From: Asterochloris sp. CNOR1 | Taxonomy: Eukaryota; Chlorophyta; Trebouxiophyceae; Trebouxiales; Trebouxiaceae | Length of the DNA stretch: 64,000 nucleotides | Reading direction: 5' to 3' | NCBI GenBank assembly: GCA_963969365.1 | Contig: OZ017746.1 | Coordinates: 868,001 to 932,000, forward strand | In this document: positions 34,801 through 45,142 of the stretch, in pieces | Position numbering within the stretch: position 1 is the first letter of the stretch | Layout of the letters: each line of letters starts with the position of its first letter | The notes under the pieces: model-generated | What the model was told of the DNA's origin: nothing | What the model saw: the letters and a program-made list of their open reading frames with translations, nothing else | Databases searched by the model: none | Position numbers and translations under genes: made by a program

Positions 34801-35564
34801 TTCTGACTGGGCAGGTGCTGGTGAGGGCACTGTTAACAGGCAGGAGCAGCCTGTGCTATGAATCTGCAAGGGGACCACCTGATGCTGAGCCCCAGCTGTG
34901 CAAGGGGGAGTTCTAGGCGGCCCTGTGCATGTTGATGGCAATCTAACCTCAGCACTAGCAGCCATGCCGCGCCTCGCCTGCAGCAAAAGAGATACCCACA
35001 CTGACACAGATCTGGACCCATCTGGTGCCTGCTGTGCAGGAGCTGGAGTCTCACGACGAGGCCCTCATACTGGCCAGCGATGGGCTGTGGGACGTGATCT
35101 CCAACCAGGACGCTGCAGCTTTGATAAAGGACTGCAAGGCAAGCTGCTGCACCAGCTAACCGCTTGGGGGCTACAGACCAGTGCTGACTGCCAGCACTGC
35201 CCACTTTGATGTGTCCCAGGGCTGCACGCAAAGTCAGGGTATCTAAGGCATGCAAGTGCCCTGCTTGCTGCCCAGGCAATCACATGGTATTGACCAGCAC
35301 AGCATCGGGCCCCCTGCCTGCCTACACACTGCTGCCAACTCGAGGCTGGGGCCGGCTGCTAGGACTTCAGGATGTGCTTGCTCACTTCAGATTGTCTCTG
35401 CCCAGGAAAGTTGCGGGCCTGCCTGATTGCACGTCACCACCTGTTTGCTTAGGCGTTGTTTTCTGCAGGACGCGGAGAAGGCTGCCAAGAAGCTGACAGA
35501 CGAAGCCTACTGCCGTGGCAGCAATGACAACATCAGCTGCATTGTCGTGCGCTTCAACTTCTGA
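31892..35564 (+). CDS. Protein phosphatase 2C (PPM family)
   Basis: Mg/Mn-dependent Ser/Thr phosphatase. Eight in-phase exons give 286 residues: 31892-31980, 32065-32143, 32287-32341, 32499-32597, 32886-33044, 34380-34564, 35040-35138 and 35469-35564. After a short Ser/Asn/Gln-rich leader the PP2C motifs appear in order: [30 protein letters not shown] (metal Asp), [71 protein letters not shown] and [13 protein letters not shown] (metal Asp/Asn). All metal-ligand positions are kept, so it should be active. It is a compact domain-only plant-type PP2C without added regulatory domains. Two introns use GC donors (32144 and 35139), the only choices that keep phase. The fifth intron (33045-34379) is unusually long and contains decayed copies of the preceding exon end. 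Confidence 0.95.
33167..33520 (+). repeat. Two decayed copies of PP2C exon 5's end inside the following intron
   Basis: The exon end and donor at 33019-33110 (GGCTGTGCTGTCCAGGAACG, then donor and intron start) recurs partially at 33167-33195 (offset about 149 bp). It recurs again at 33434-33520 (offset about 415 bp). The second copy also carries matching intron sequence downstream of the donor, so the duplication spanned the exon/intron boundary. Confidence 0.7.
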
Positions 35565-36403
35565 GGCGCTTGCCCACCACCAGAACTGCTGCGGCAGGGT
35601 GGCAGAAGCGCAGCCAGAACCAGCTTCGCAGCCAGCTCTGCCGCCTTCTGCGGGCCGCGGATGCTGCTGCGGCGCCTCTTGCCCTGCCCAACCTCACTTG
35701 CCAGAACTGTCTTGACTGGCTGACCTGCAACCCCGCAACCTGCCCCACCAGCCTGTCTGCAATGTGCACCTGAGACTCAGGGTGAGAGCCCCGTGGCTGC
35801 CGCCTGGTCTTGCAGACAGTACTTTGCAGTGTGCTCCAGTAATGTATTCTAGAAGCAGCATTTCTTTTCAACTGTCAGTCAATGCTCAATGTAGTGGTTT
35901 ACTGGGGAGCTGGACTGCCTTCAGGCACTAATAGCCAGCAGAAACAGAGGCAAGGTGCCAGAAGTGCTGAATGTGGACACACATGCCAAGGAGAGTCCAA
36001 GGCCTTGATATAAGTCTGACATGGATATTGTGACAAGGAGATGGTGGCACTCAAGGAGACAGTAACGGTTGTGTTGGGGGTGCTCATGGGCAATCTTGCA
36101 TCACTTGGCTGGGTCTGCCTTGGACTCAAAACGCATTGCAGGTGTGCCACAGGTGTTGCTCAGGCAATCTCTGCTTGTGATTGGTGCAGATCACAGAAGT
36201 GCTCCAGCTGATTTGCAGATGGCCCCATGCCTCTGCCAGCAACAGAACTAGTTGCCCCATGGTTTGCACCCACCAGGGGTGGGTGCTGACCTGCAAGCTG
36301 TTGTTGCCATTTGACAGATGATTCACAGCCCCTCTCTCCCTAAACAAGGCATCTCCCTGCCTGTATCAGGTCTGCTCATGTTCTTTGGCCATGTGCAGCT
36401 GCA
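35565..36403. other. Intergenic, convergent 3' regions
   Basis: This 0.84 kb holds the 3' ends of PP2C (stop 35564) and the lipase (stop at complement 36404). Pyrimidine-rich and A/T-richer stretches fit 3' untranslated sequence. No coding or RNA feature is recognised. Confidence 0.4.
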
Positions 36404-39400
36404 TCACTGGGGTGCAAGGGTGCCCACGGGTGTGTATTGTCTGAGAAGCTTCAGAATGGTAGGGTACAGTACAAGGTGTGCATCAGTGCCCCATGTGAAG
36501 CTTAGGTGGGCATAGGACTGCTGCACTGACACAAAGGCGAGGGCTTCTGGCGAGAGAGCTTCTGTAAGGGAGCCGATGTCTCGAGCATCTGATAACAGGT
36601 CCTCACTGCCTGCATGACGCAAGAACAGCTATTGACACTCTGGGCTGGCGCAAACACGCCTCAGTCTGCGGCTTATTGCAGCGCACCTGAGAACAAAGCA
36701 ATCGGAATCTGTATCTGGCTGAGGTCATACACAGGAGGCTCCCGGCTGCCATACACATCCTGGTTGCAACGCTGCGTCTGCCCAGAGCGGTCATGGCACA
36801 CGGTGCCTGCAGGGCCAGGCACTGCACTTAGCACAGTGTCCACCGCCGGTGTGCCAGGATGCAGGGATCATGAGGGAGCTGGCCAGCAAGCAGAGGCAGG
36901 CAACCTGGGCAGGCTTCACACCAAGCGGTCAGCAGGCACTGGGTGATTGCAGGACCAGCGATATGCTGCCTGCGCCAGAACAAACCAAAGCTGGGCATGC
37001 CAGGCCTGACTCTGGTCACCAAGCAGGCAGGTGGCTGCTGTGGCTGGCCTCCTGCGACCATGCAAGAGCAGGCACATGGTGGGGCCAGGCTCCACCCCTT
37101 TGATCCGGCAGGTGCATCACTGTCTGGCCAGCACACAGACAGCCTCACCCCAGTCATACTTCGCAAACTTGGGGTGGTCTTCCACCTTGCGGCGGACGCC
37201 TTGAGCCCAGTGTACCATGTTCTGGACGCTGGTGCCTGCACATGAGCAGCAGCTGTGCGGTATCCACTCAGGGCAGCAGCCATGCTTGGTGCGGCCGCTG
37301 ACGATTGCGTCTGCACAAATCTGCTGTCTGCGCTGTGCAGGAGTAAGCCTTGGCTCAACAAGGGATGCTGGCGACTGCTCAGGGCGCAATCATGCACTAC
37401 ATCTCAGCAGGGCGAAGGCAGGCTTGTTGAGGGTGATGTCCCAGCATGGAGAGTGCCTGTCGGCAGGCTGATAGCAGGCAGCACGCATGAGCGCGAGGCT
37501 GCATAAACTCTCAAACAGGCACTCTTGGAGGCTGCCCGGCACATCTTACTGGCCCTGTGACGCAAGGGCACCACACGCAACCCTGCAGCTGCAAGCTGCC
37601 ACACAATGGCACGCGCTGGACTTGGAGCAATGGGCCCACTCAGTCAAGCAGGGGCAGGCCCACTGAGCAGTGAATGCACAGCCCTCTGCGCTGCTATTGC
37701 AGCTGTCACCTGTGGGGCAGGCAGCGCCAAGCGGTGTGCAGCATTGCAAGTGCCACCCTTACCGGACTGCTGGGTACCCCCGCACAGCCCCCACAGCTGC
37801 AAGTATCCCTGCCTGTTCTCTGTGCAGCAGCTGCAGGCTTCACCTGCAGGTGTGTAGGCCAGGTAGAGTGGGAGCATGCTGGTGTTGAGGTTGTCAGTGT
37901 CGTAGCCGCAGATCGCCTCAATCGAATTGACGCAGACTTGGGGCGCTCGCCGACACAGCTGCCCATACATGTCAGAGGTGGACTTGCGCTGGGGCAGGAA
38001 CTCGCGTGCCCCTGCCAGCTCAAAGATCTGCACCGGACAGGCAGCGCTGTCTTAGACTCTGTTGATGGCGTTGGCATGGCAGCAAAGGGGTCGCCCTGGC
38101 CAGCACAGAAGCAGGCTGCAGGGGCCAGCCCCAGCTTAGCGGCTAGATTGTCAGTACGCGACTGGACAAGGCTCAAGAGCAGGATACCGGCAGCCGCTCA
38201 GGAGGCTGCCGTGCATGCAGTGAGCAGCTCAGATGGAGAACTGGGGGGCTTGGTGGAGCAAGCACCTTGTCTGTCTCCATCTCTGCCATGGTGGCCACTG
38301 GACGGCTGCTGATGTGGCCCAGGAAGGTCACAGGTGCCAGCATTACTGCGATGGATACCTGCACCAACAGGCGACCCACTCAGTCTCTGCACTGGCACAG
38401 GCAGGCGCAGGCCACCAGGGCTTGTGAGGGTGCTTGACTGTTGGCACCTGGGAGTCTCATGCCCACTCAGCCAGACATGCAGGGAATAAGCATGCAGCAA
38501 TTGCTCTTTTGATGTATGGCAGCAGGACACTCCACCGCACTCCAAGGCCGATGAAGCACTGAGCAGCAGGGCACCTTGTCAGCCAGCTCTGGCTGTGAGC
38601 TGAAGGCTGCAAAGCCCATGGTGGTCCCCTGGGAGTGGCCCACATAGCCCAGCTCACGGGCGCCCGTGGCTGAGCAAATGAAGTCGATGACTGCAGGCAG
38701 GTCGTAGGCTGCCATCTCGTCAAAACTCCAGGACCAGAATTCTGTGTCGGCGGGGGACAGGGAGATGTGCTCCCTGCAGCGGGGAGGCAGCTGTCTGTCA
38801 GGTGGCGGCAGGGTAGACATCCCAGTCAGGACAGCGAGGCGCACCGCGCTGGGCGTCAACGGCGCAGGCAGCCTTGGCATGCATGGCCCCGCCCTGGAGC
38901 ACATGTTGAAGACCTTCCAGGCCTGGTGGGCTTGCATGATGCACTCAATGCAGAGCCAGAGGGGTCCCCTCCACGCGCTCACCTGCTGAAGGTGCTGCCC
39001 CTCACATTGCTCATCCAGACATCCCAGCCGGCATCGGCAAGGATGTAGGCCAGCGACTTGCCTGGGCCGTTGACAACCCAGCTGGCGCTGCAGTCCAGCA
39101 GGGCATGCTGCAGCAGGACCACAGGCTTCCTGCACAGGCAGGAGTGCAAGTCTGTGGGAGTCTGGCATGGAACTCTGCACAGTTCCAGAAGTGTGCTTCA
39201 CTGGGATGCACAGCTGTGAGCTGTAAGCCGCGCACCTCGCGTGCTGCGCAGACTCGTGCTGCCCAAAAGGGATGCGATACAGCCCCAGCAAAAAGCCATC
39301 AGGAGTCTGGACACTGTACTCCTCAAGAACATAGCCAGCGGGCTTCACAAGATCTGCAACAACAGCAAAGCTTGATGTGAGATAACAAAGACCATTGGAC

Positions 39401-39603
39401 ACTTAGTTAATTCATCATGGTCCATGCACTGCCTCTTGAAACCCACCTGCCATGGTTTTGTGAGGCTCCATTCCAAAGTTGCCCTGGAGTGCTGCCTGCC
39501 ACATAGCATGGGCAGCTGTTCCATGAGCTGGAGCAAACGTTTGAAAGGAGTGGAAGGTAGCTAGGCTTGAAAGTACCAATAGCAGAACGCCCACAAGCGA
39601 CAT
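36404..39603 (-). CDS. Secreted acid lipase / triacylglycerol lipase family hydrolase
   Basis: Alpha/beta-hydrolase of the gastric/lysosomal acid lipase family, expected to cleave acyl esters in the vacuole/lysosome or outside the cell. Exons: 39603-39447, 39353-39236, 39129-38983, 38773-38575, 38358-38266, 38027-37844, about 37235-37149, about 36770-36687 and 36609-36404. A signal peptide is clear ([19 protein letters not shown]); an in-frame ATG at 39642 could add 13 residues. Family blocks: [57 protein letters not shown] (oxyanion region), the nucleophile elbow [22 protein letters not shown] (catalytic Asp) and [12 protein letters not shown] (catalytic His). The junction between exons 7 and 8 is uncertain: the donor at 37148 is out of phase with the acceptors, and a GT a few codons further on fits better. 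Confidence 0.88.
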
Positions 39604-39878
39604 CTTCAAGACAACCGGCATCCTGCATATCGAGCAGGTCACATTCGATGCAAGGGCCGACCAACAAACTGGTCAACTCTTCTACAGCATGTCTTGTCGA
39701 AGGTCCCCAGATCACTGTTGCACAAAGCTGTCAACTGCTGCATGCGGCATGAGGTCTAAATAGTGGTGTGCAGCCTCATGTGGCACTAAAGAACGTATGA
39801 CTGTCTTTGGGGCAGACAGAGGGGCCAAGCCTGCTGCAGGGAGGGTGAACGAATTTGAGAGAGGGGAGCAAAGGTCGA

Positions 39879-42823
39879 TCATGGGATGACCATCTTGATG
39901 TGTAGGCTGAGCTCATCTGGGACATGCTGTGCCATCTGCAGGCAGCACACATCAGATGAACGTCGGATGGGTTCGTGGTGCTGCCCAATACAGCTTCAGA
40001 CTGACCTGGGTGTGCCGGGCCGCAATACTGTAGAACATGGGGTGCAAGTTGCCCTTGACCAACTTGAACGCTGTGTCAAGCTCTGAAACGTCAAAATCCA
40101 CATCAAGGGTGCAGTAGGCTGTGTTGAACCAGGTGTAAAAGAGGTTGGGCTTTCTGGGACTGCGAAGGTCAAAGACCTGCACACAGAGTAGCCAAAACAT
40201 TTTTGGGGCAATCATACTCCAGGGTGAGGCCAGCAGGCCCGCCAAGCCACAGAACTGTAGCGTCCAGTCAGCAAGCCAGAAGCTACAGCGTTTGCAAGGG
40301 GCCAGCAGGCTGCCGAAGGTCAGAGGCATGAAGATGGCTGCAGTGGCCGCGCCCCCGGCCCGCTGCTGGTCACCTGTACTTTGATGTCGCCTTGAAGTAG
40401 GCAGGCCTCCTGATCAGGAGATGCGGCATCCAAAATCAATGCGCCGTTGCTGCCGACATGCAGTGGCATCCAGGCTGCTTTACCCACGCCCTGGGCATGG
40501 AGCCGGCCTGCAGCGACTGTCACTGTCAGCCAAATGCACAGCAGACAGGGACATGCCAACCGCAGTGCTGCACGAATAGGTTGGAGGCCAGCTGTGCATG
40601 CGGCTTCATATCACAGGCCAAGCCAAGCTGCTGGCGCGCTCACCTAGCTTCAAGTCATTCCGTGGCTGAAGTGAAAAGACATACTGAGCAGCCGGCTGGA
40701 CGGAACCATCGACGGCTCTGCTCCCCAGCGTGATGGCAGCATGGTGCACTAGATTCTGAGGCAGGCCCCTGAGAACAAGCTGGTTGATGCGCAGGGGACG
40801 CGGCGGGGCAATGATGTGGGTCTTGGTGACCTCCAGCCAATATGTGACATACCTGTAGGGCACCAGCGACGGGGTACAACTGCTGCAGGCAAAGCTGAAG
40901 CAGTCACAGGTCTTGCTGACCTCCACAGGAGAGCTGCAGGGCAGCAGCAAGAGACGTTGGCACAATTTGGAGCACGTAAGCAGACCAAGCTCATGACAGA
41001 CTTGCAAGGACACCAGGTAGACTGCGAACCAGGTACGTGCAGCTTGTGCTCTGCTGCAGAGACAGCAGCTTAGGGCAGCAACAAACAGGCATTGCGGGAG
41101 GCTGCCTGCTGCCCAGCCTGCAGGGCTGGAAGGGAGCAGCAATTCGGCCTCGGTGTGTGCAATAAATTCCATATGAACAACATGCTGCATGACCCTGATG
41201 CTGCCTGCCGCAGAAGCTGGGCGTGGCTTGCAGTATGCGGCCGGCTGGTGCACAAGCTGCCACGTGGCCGCTTGACTGCTCAGTCCAGAGAGGCAGTGTC
41301 ACCTGCGCTGGCTTGGCAGCGTGACCCCATTGCCATCCTGCATGCGCTCCTGCCCGTAGTGCTTCATGACCTCCAGGGCATCGGTGAAGGCGCCCTGCAG
41401 CAAGGCGACCACCTGTTGGCAGCCAGCACAGACTGCAGGTTTCTTGTCATGCACAGCGCAGAACAGCCATGAGGCAGGCAATTGCTGTCGAGCAGGCCCA
41501 GGCATGAGGGCAGCAACAGGTGCTGGCGTGGCTTTCTGCCCTCATGCACAGCAGCACATGGTGGCAGCCAGAAAACAAAGCACTCAAACGAACCATTGAT
41601 GAGCTTCTTTGCAGTGTACAGCACAGGTGCCGTGTCCCCACAGGCTGGCAGCTCAGCAGAGAGGCTCGCATAGCATTAGACAGGCTGATCAGACTCACCT
41701 CATGCAGCAGGTAGCAACACAGCATGGTGCCTGTCCTGCCTTTGCCAGCTTTGCAGTGAACAACGGCCACGTTGGCAGGGTCTGCTGCCAGGTGGGCCTC
41801 CACGCTCTTGCAAAAGGCCTGAACCAGCGGCAGGGGTGGTGGCTGCAGCAGCAACCACCAGACTTGCAGTGGCTGATTGTGACATGTCAGTGCGCTTTGT
41901 GTGTTGCTGCATGAAGGCCACAGTGCAAAGCGCAAGTGACCAAGCCCACAGCCCTGAGGGTCATTGCCAGACTTTGACCATCTGCATGGGCGGCCTGAAG
42001 GCATGCACGGAAGGCCTTGTGCAGTACTGCTGGCAGCCTGCCTGCCGACGTGAGGCTTGGGAGGTAGTCATGCCGGCGCCCGCTGTGATCAATCTCTACC
42101 TTTACTGGTAGAGGTCGTGAGTGGGAACCAATGCAACATGTTGTTGCTTGCCAGCGGCAGCCTAAGTCCCTCCTCAAGCTGTGAGCAAAGGGTGGGACAG
42201 CTCAGCAGAGCAGCAGTCCCGAGTGTACTGATCCAGGCCATGCTGACCTGGTGGTCCTCAAAGCCAAAGTGCTCAACCTCTGCGTCGAACAACGCTCCAT
42301 CGTAGCTGCGCTCGCAGCACAAATTGTACAGCTTGTAGTGTCCCCGGTGGTGTTCCTCTAGGAATGCCTTGACTTTGGGCAATGGGTTGCGGTACCAGGC
42401 TGTAAGACAAGGAACGGCTGTATGAACAGGTACAATCTCTGCACTGATGCTGTGAGACGGCCAGGCATCAGCGGCCCTGGCACATGCATGAAAACATGCC
42501 CACGTTCAGCAGCCGTCGCAAACGCATGAGAGCACTCTCACCTTCGAGGCCTTGGGCTGGCCAGCACATTCCAATCAGGCGGTCTGCAGACATGCAGTCA
42601 GTCAGCAGCCCAGGCCAGCAGGACCGAGGAGACAGATGCTGGCCTCACCTGTGATGTACGCCAGATCAAGGTCATAGTGGTCGTGGCGGTGACGCTTCTT
42701 CTTGCCAGACGCAGCGCCTGCATTCCATCACTTCTGAAATCAGAGGCAGCAAACTCCTTGAAGCCTGTCACAAGAGGGACTCTGCTCTATGTGAATCTAC
42801 TAACGCCGCATGTAGCTGGCCAT
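39879..42823 (-). CDS. PTEN: PTEN-type phosphatidylinositol 3-phosphatase
   Basis: Removes the 3-phosphate from phosphoinositides such as PIP3. Ten in-phase exons give 362 residues: 42823-42805, 42717-42649, 42583-42542, 42399-42248, 41842-41699, 41394-41303, 40852-40644, 40507-40374, 40176-40006 and 39935-39879. The basic N-terminal PIP2-binding start is GKKKRHRHDHYDLDLAYIT, then DRLIGMCWPAQGLEG, YKLYNLCCERSYD, FGFEDH (WPD-loop equivalent) and the P-loop VVHCKAGKGRTGTM, intact and identical to animal PTEN at HCKAGKGRTG. GVTLPSQRRYVTYWLE closes the phosphatase domain. The C2 domain follows (INQLVLRGLP, GDIKVQ, LFYTWFNTAYC). The protein stops soon after C2, with no PEST or PDZ-binding tail. 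The first exon codes only six residues and is inferred from phase and the donor. The gene diverges from the Mpo1-like gene 126 bp away. Confidence 0.95.
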
Positions 42824-42949
42824 CTCTGACGGATGTATTCATGTCTGGTCAGCCAGGCCAAGGTCAATGTCCAAGTCCATGCTGAGCTGGACCTTCAAGC
42901 TGGCAGCTCAAAAAATAGAGAGCGAGATTTGCTGCTGCCCAAGTCGGCA
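42824..42949. promoter_or_regulatory. Compact bidirectional promoter, PTEN / Mpo1-like
   Basis: Only 126 bp separate the two predicted ATG codons (complement 42823 and 42950). Both promoters and 5' leaders would have to fit here or overlap the coding starts. This depends on the inferred short first exon of PTEN and the upstream start of the Mpo1-like gene; the ATG at 43351 would be an alternative for the latter. Confidence 0.45.
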
Positions 42950-44596
42950 ATGCTGTTCCGGCACCATGCCCGCGGCTGTGGCCAGACTCTCGACATCAGC
43001 CTCGCTGCGCCCCCAGCAGGGACTTCGCGATCCCCTTTTCTCCCGTCCCTCAGCGGAGGGCAAGGCAAGCCCAAGGGCACCCAGGTAAGTGGGCAAGGAG
43101 CTGCCCGCCTGCTTCCTCTGTTCCTGCAGGACCTGATGCAGACTTGATATGCCTGATTGCATTTGCAAGCAGCAGCAGGGCTCAAGCAGGTGGCTACGCG
43201 AGGTGGGCTGAAGCCGGCAGCAGCTGGCACCTCTGAGGCCTGCTACCCTTCTTGCAGGCTGGCCTCTGCCACAAGCCTCCCCCTCGTTGCTCTACCAGCG
43301 ACAGCCCCACAGCTGACAGCAAGAACAGCGCTCAGCAGCAGCAGGCCAGCATGGGGCTGGCCGGCTTCAACACTAACCTGACCGACCAGCTGGCCTTTTA
43401 TGGCGCCTACCACCACAACAAGTGGAATCAGCTCATCCATCTCGTTTTTGTGCCCGCCATCATGTGGTCAGCCTTTGTGTGGGCCGCTTACACAGGCTCA
43501 CTGGTGCCCTGGGACTGCTCAGCGCACCTGCACTTCCTGCCGCATTGGCTCAGCAGGTGAGGGCAGTATGTGGGAGGAATGTGGGCGGTATGTGAGAGGA
43601 GTGTGTCTGTCTTGCAAAGACTAGTGCGCAAGCTGCATCCTTGGCAGCTGAGCTCCTGTCTTCTCAATCCGCAACGCCTGGGAAGTAGCCTCCTGAAACA
43701 TGCAGCTGAGCGCTGCCCTGCTGCACTGTCAGCTTCCCATTTCAGCCAGACTGATGCCCCACTTACCCTCTGCTAGACCTACACTGATGTTATCGGATGC
43801 ATGGCTGTGCTGACTCGTGTTCCTGCCCTGCCCTGCAGCCAAGTCGTCCTCAATCAGAGTGCTTTTGCCCTGCTCTTCTACTGGGCCTACTACATTGTTC
43901 TGGAGCGCTTTGCTGGCCTGACGTGGGGCCTGTTCCTGGGAGCCCCCTTGTGGCTGACTGCCACCTGGTTCACCGCGACTGTGCCCCATGCTTGGGCCTG
44001 GGCTCTGGGCGTGCACCTCTTCTCATGGTATGCCCAGATCCACCTGGGCCACATCGTCATGGAGAAGCGCAAGCCAGCTCTGCTGGACTCGTTCTTTCAG
44101 GTGGGGCACTGTGCTGGGCCCGAGCTGCACTGTCCTGCGGGTGCAGCAACAGTCTGCAGAGTTAGCAGCAGCAGCCAGCGCCACACATGCCATGCAGCCA
44201 GGTGCTGAGGAGTGCAAATCCTGCCTTGATGGCAGTAAATTGCAGCCTGCATGTCTCTGTGGTGTGTACTGCAAGGTGCGGGCAAAGCTGTTCAGACTGC
44301 ACACAGTGTGCATCTGGCATTGCAGTCTGCTCCCAGCATGCCTTGCGCATGTGCAGAACTCAGGGCTGTCTACCTGGCTGAGCCAGCTCCCTGTCTGCAT
44401 GCAGAGTCTGGTCCTGGCTCCTTTGTTTGTGTGGCTGGAGTTTCTTTTCGCGCTGGGCTATAGGAAGGAGTATCAGGCTTTGCTGAACAAGCGCATACAG
44501 GCTGACATTGCAGCCAGCAAGCAACAGAAGCAGCCACTCCTGCAAGAGCAAGCAAATTCAGATGGCGCATCTGCTGCAGTCACCACTAAGGCATGA
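42950..44596 (+). CDS. Mpo1-like (DUF962 / YGL010w) membrane protein
   Basis: DUF962 proteins are multi-pass ER proteins; yeast Mpo1 is an Fe2+-dependent dioxygenase in alpha-oxidation of 2-hydroxy fatty acids from phytosphingosine. Exons 42950-43084, 43258-43556, 43839-44100 and 44405-44596 are in phase (295 aa). The first donor is a perfect CAG/GTAAGT. The conserved core starts near ATG 43351 (MGLAGFNTNLTDQLAFYGAY), so a 219-aa form is also possible. The family signature AYHHNKWNQLIHLVFVP contains the conserved histidines. Helices follow: AIMWSAFVWAAYTGSLV, SAFALLFYWAYYIVLERF, FLGAPLWLTATWFT, then a second His block HLFSWYAQIHLGHIVMEKRK and LVLAPLFVWLEFLFALGYR. The tail is hydrophilic and Gln-rich. 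Family membership is firm; the reaction is by analogy with yeast. Confidence 0.88.
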
Positions 44597-45142
44597 GCAA
44601 GGGGTGTCATGCCCATTGTATGGACCAATGTACCTCTCTGTGGACCACTAAACCTCTCTGTGAGTTCGAGTGGCGTGACTGAAGATGCTGACGTGATGCT
44701 TGCTATGAAGGGCTTACAAGAGCTACCTCAGTAAGGTAGAGTGCTTGGCAGGAGGGAGGGCCTGCTCATCAACGAAATGGACAACCATTCTGATGAGCAG
44801 TTTCAAAAAACGCAAGGGAGGCAGATGGAGCCTGGAGTTTGCGGGACGCATCATGTCTGCTGTTGTATTTGTGTGCTAGCAGTAGACCCTCGACTTTTGG
44901 GAGACTGTCGGACACAGGCATGGGAAGCCCAGGCACAGGTGGCGTGCAGGTCATTGGCTACAGGCTGCCTGAGCTTCAGCAACTCAGGTGCACACGCTGT
45001 CAGGCTGTACAGAATGCCCTCAAGTCTGCAGCCACAGGAGAAGTGCTGCAGTGTGGTTGCAGGGACACCAGAAGGCACAAGGGCGAACGACATGTGCAAA
45101 AGCATACCAGCAAGCAAATCTCTGCAAGTGCGCACACCTTCC
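44597..45142. other. Intergenic between Mpo1-like and glycosyltransferase 3' ends
   Basis: The glycosyltransferase frame ends at a TGA (45143) that overlaps a donor-like AG/GTGAGG, so one more terminal exon of that gene could lie here. Complement 44769-44954 has an open frame ending in a stop that could serve. Nothing else is recognised. Confidence 0.35.

Noticed and set aside
40985-41050. Possible extra PTEN exon on the minus strand encoding YLVRSLPGVL
   Set aside because: Exon 41394-41303 joins exon 40852-40644 directly in phase to give the conserved SQRRYVTYWLE, so no exon is needed between them.
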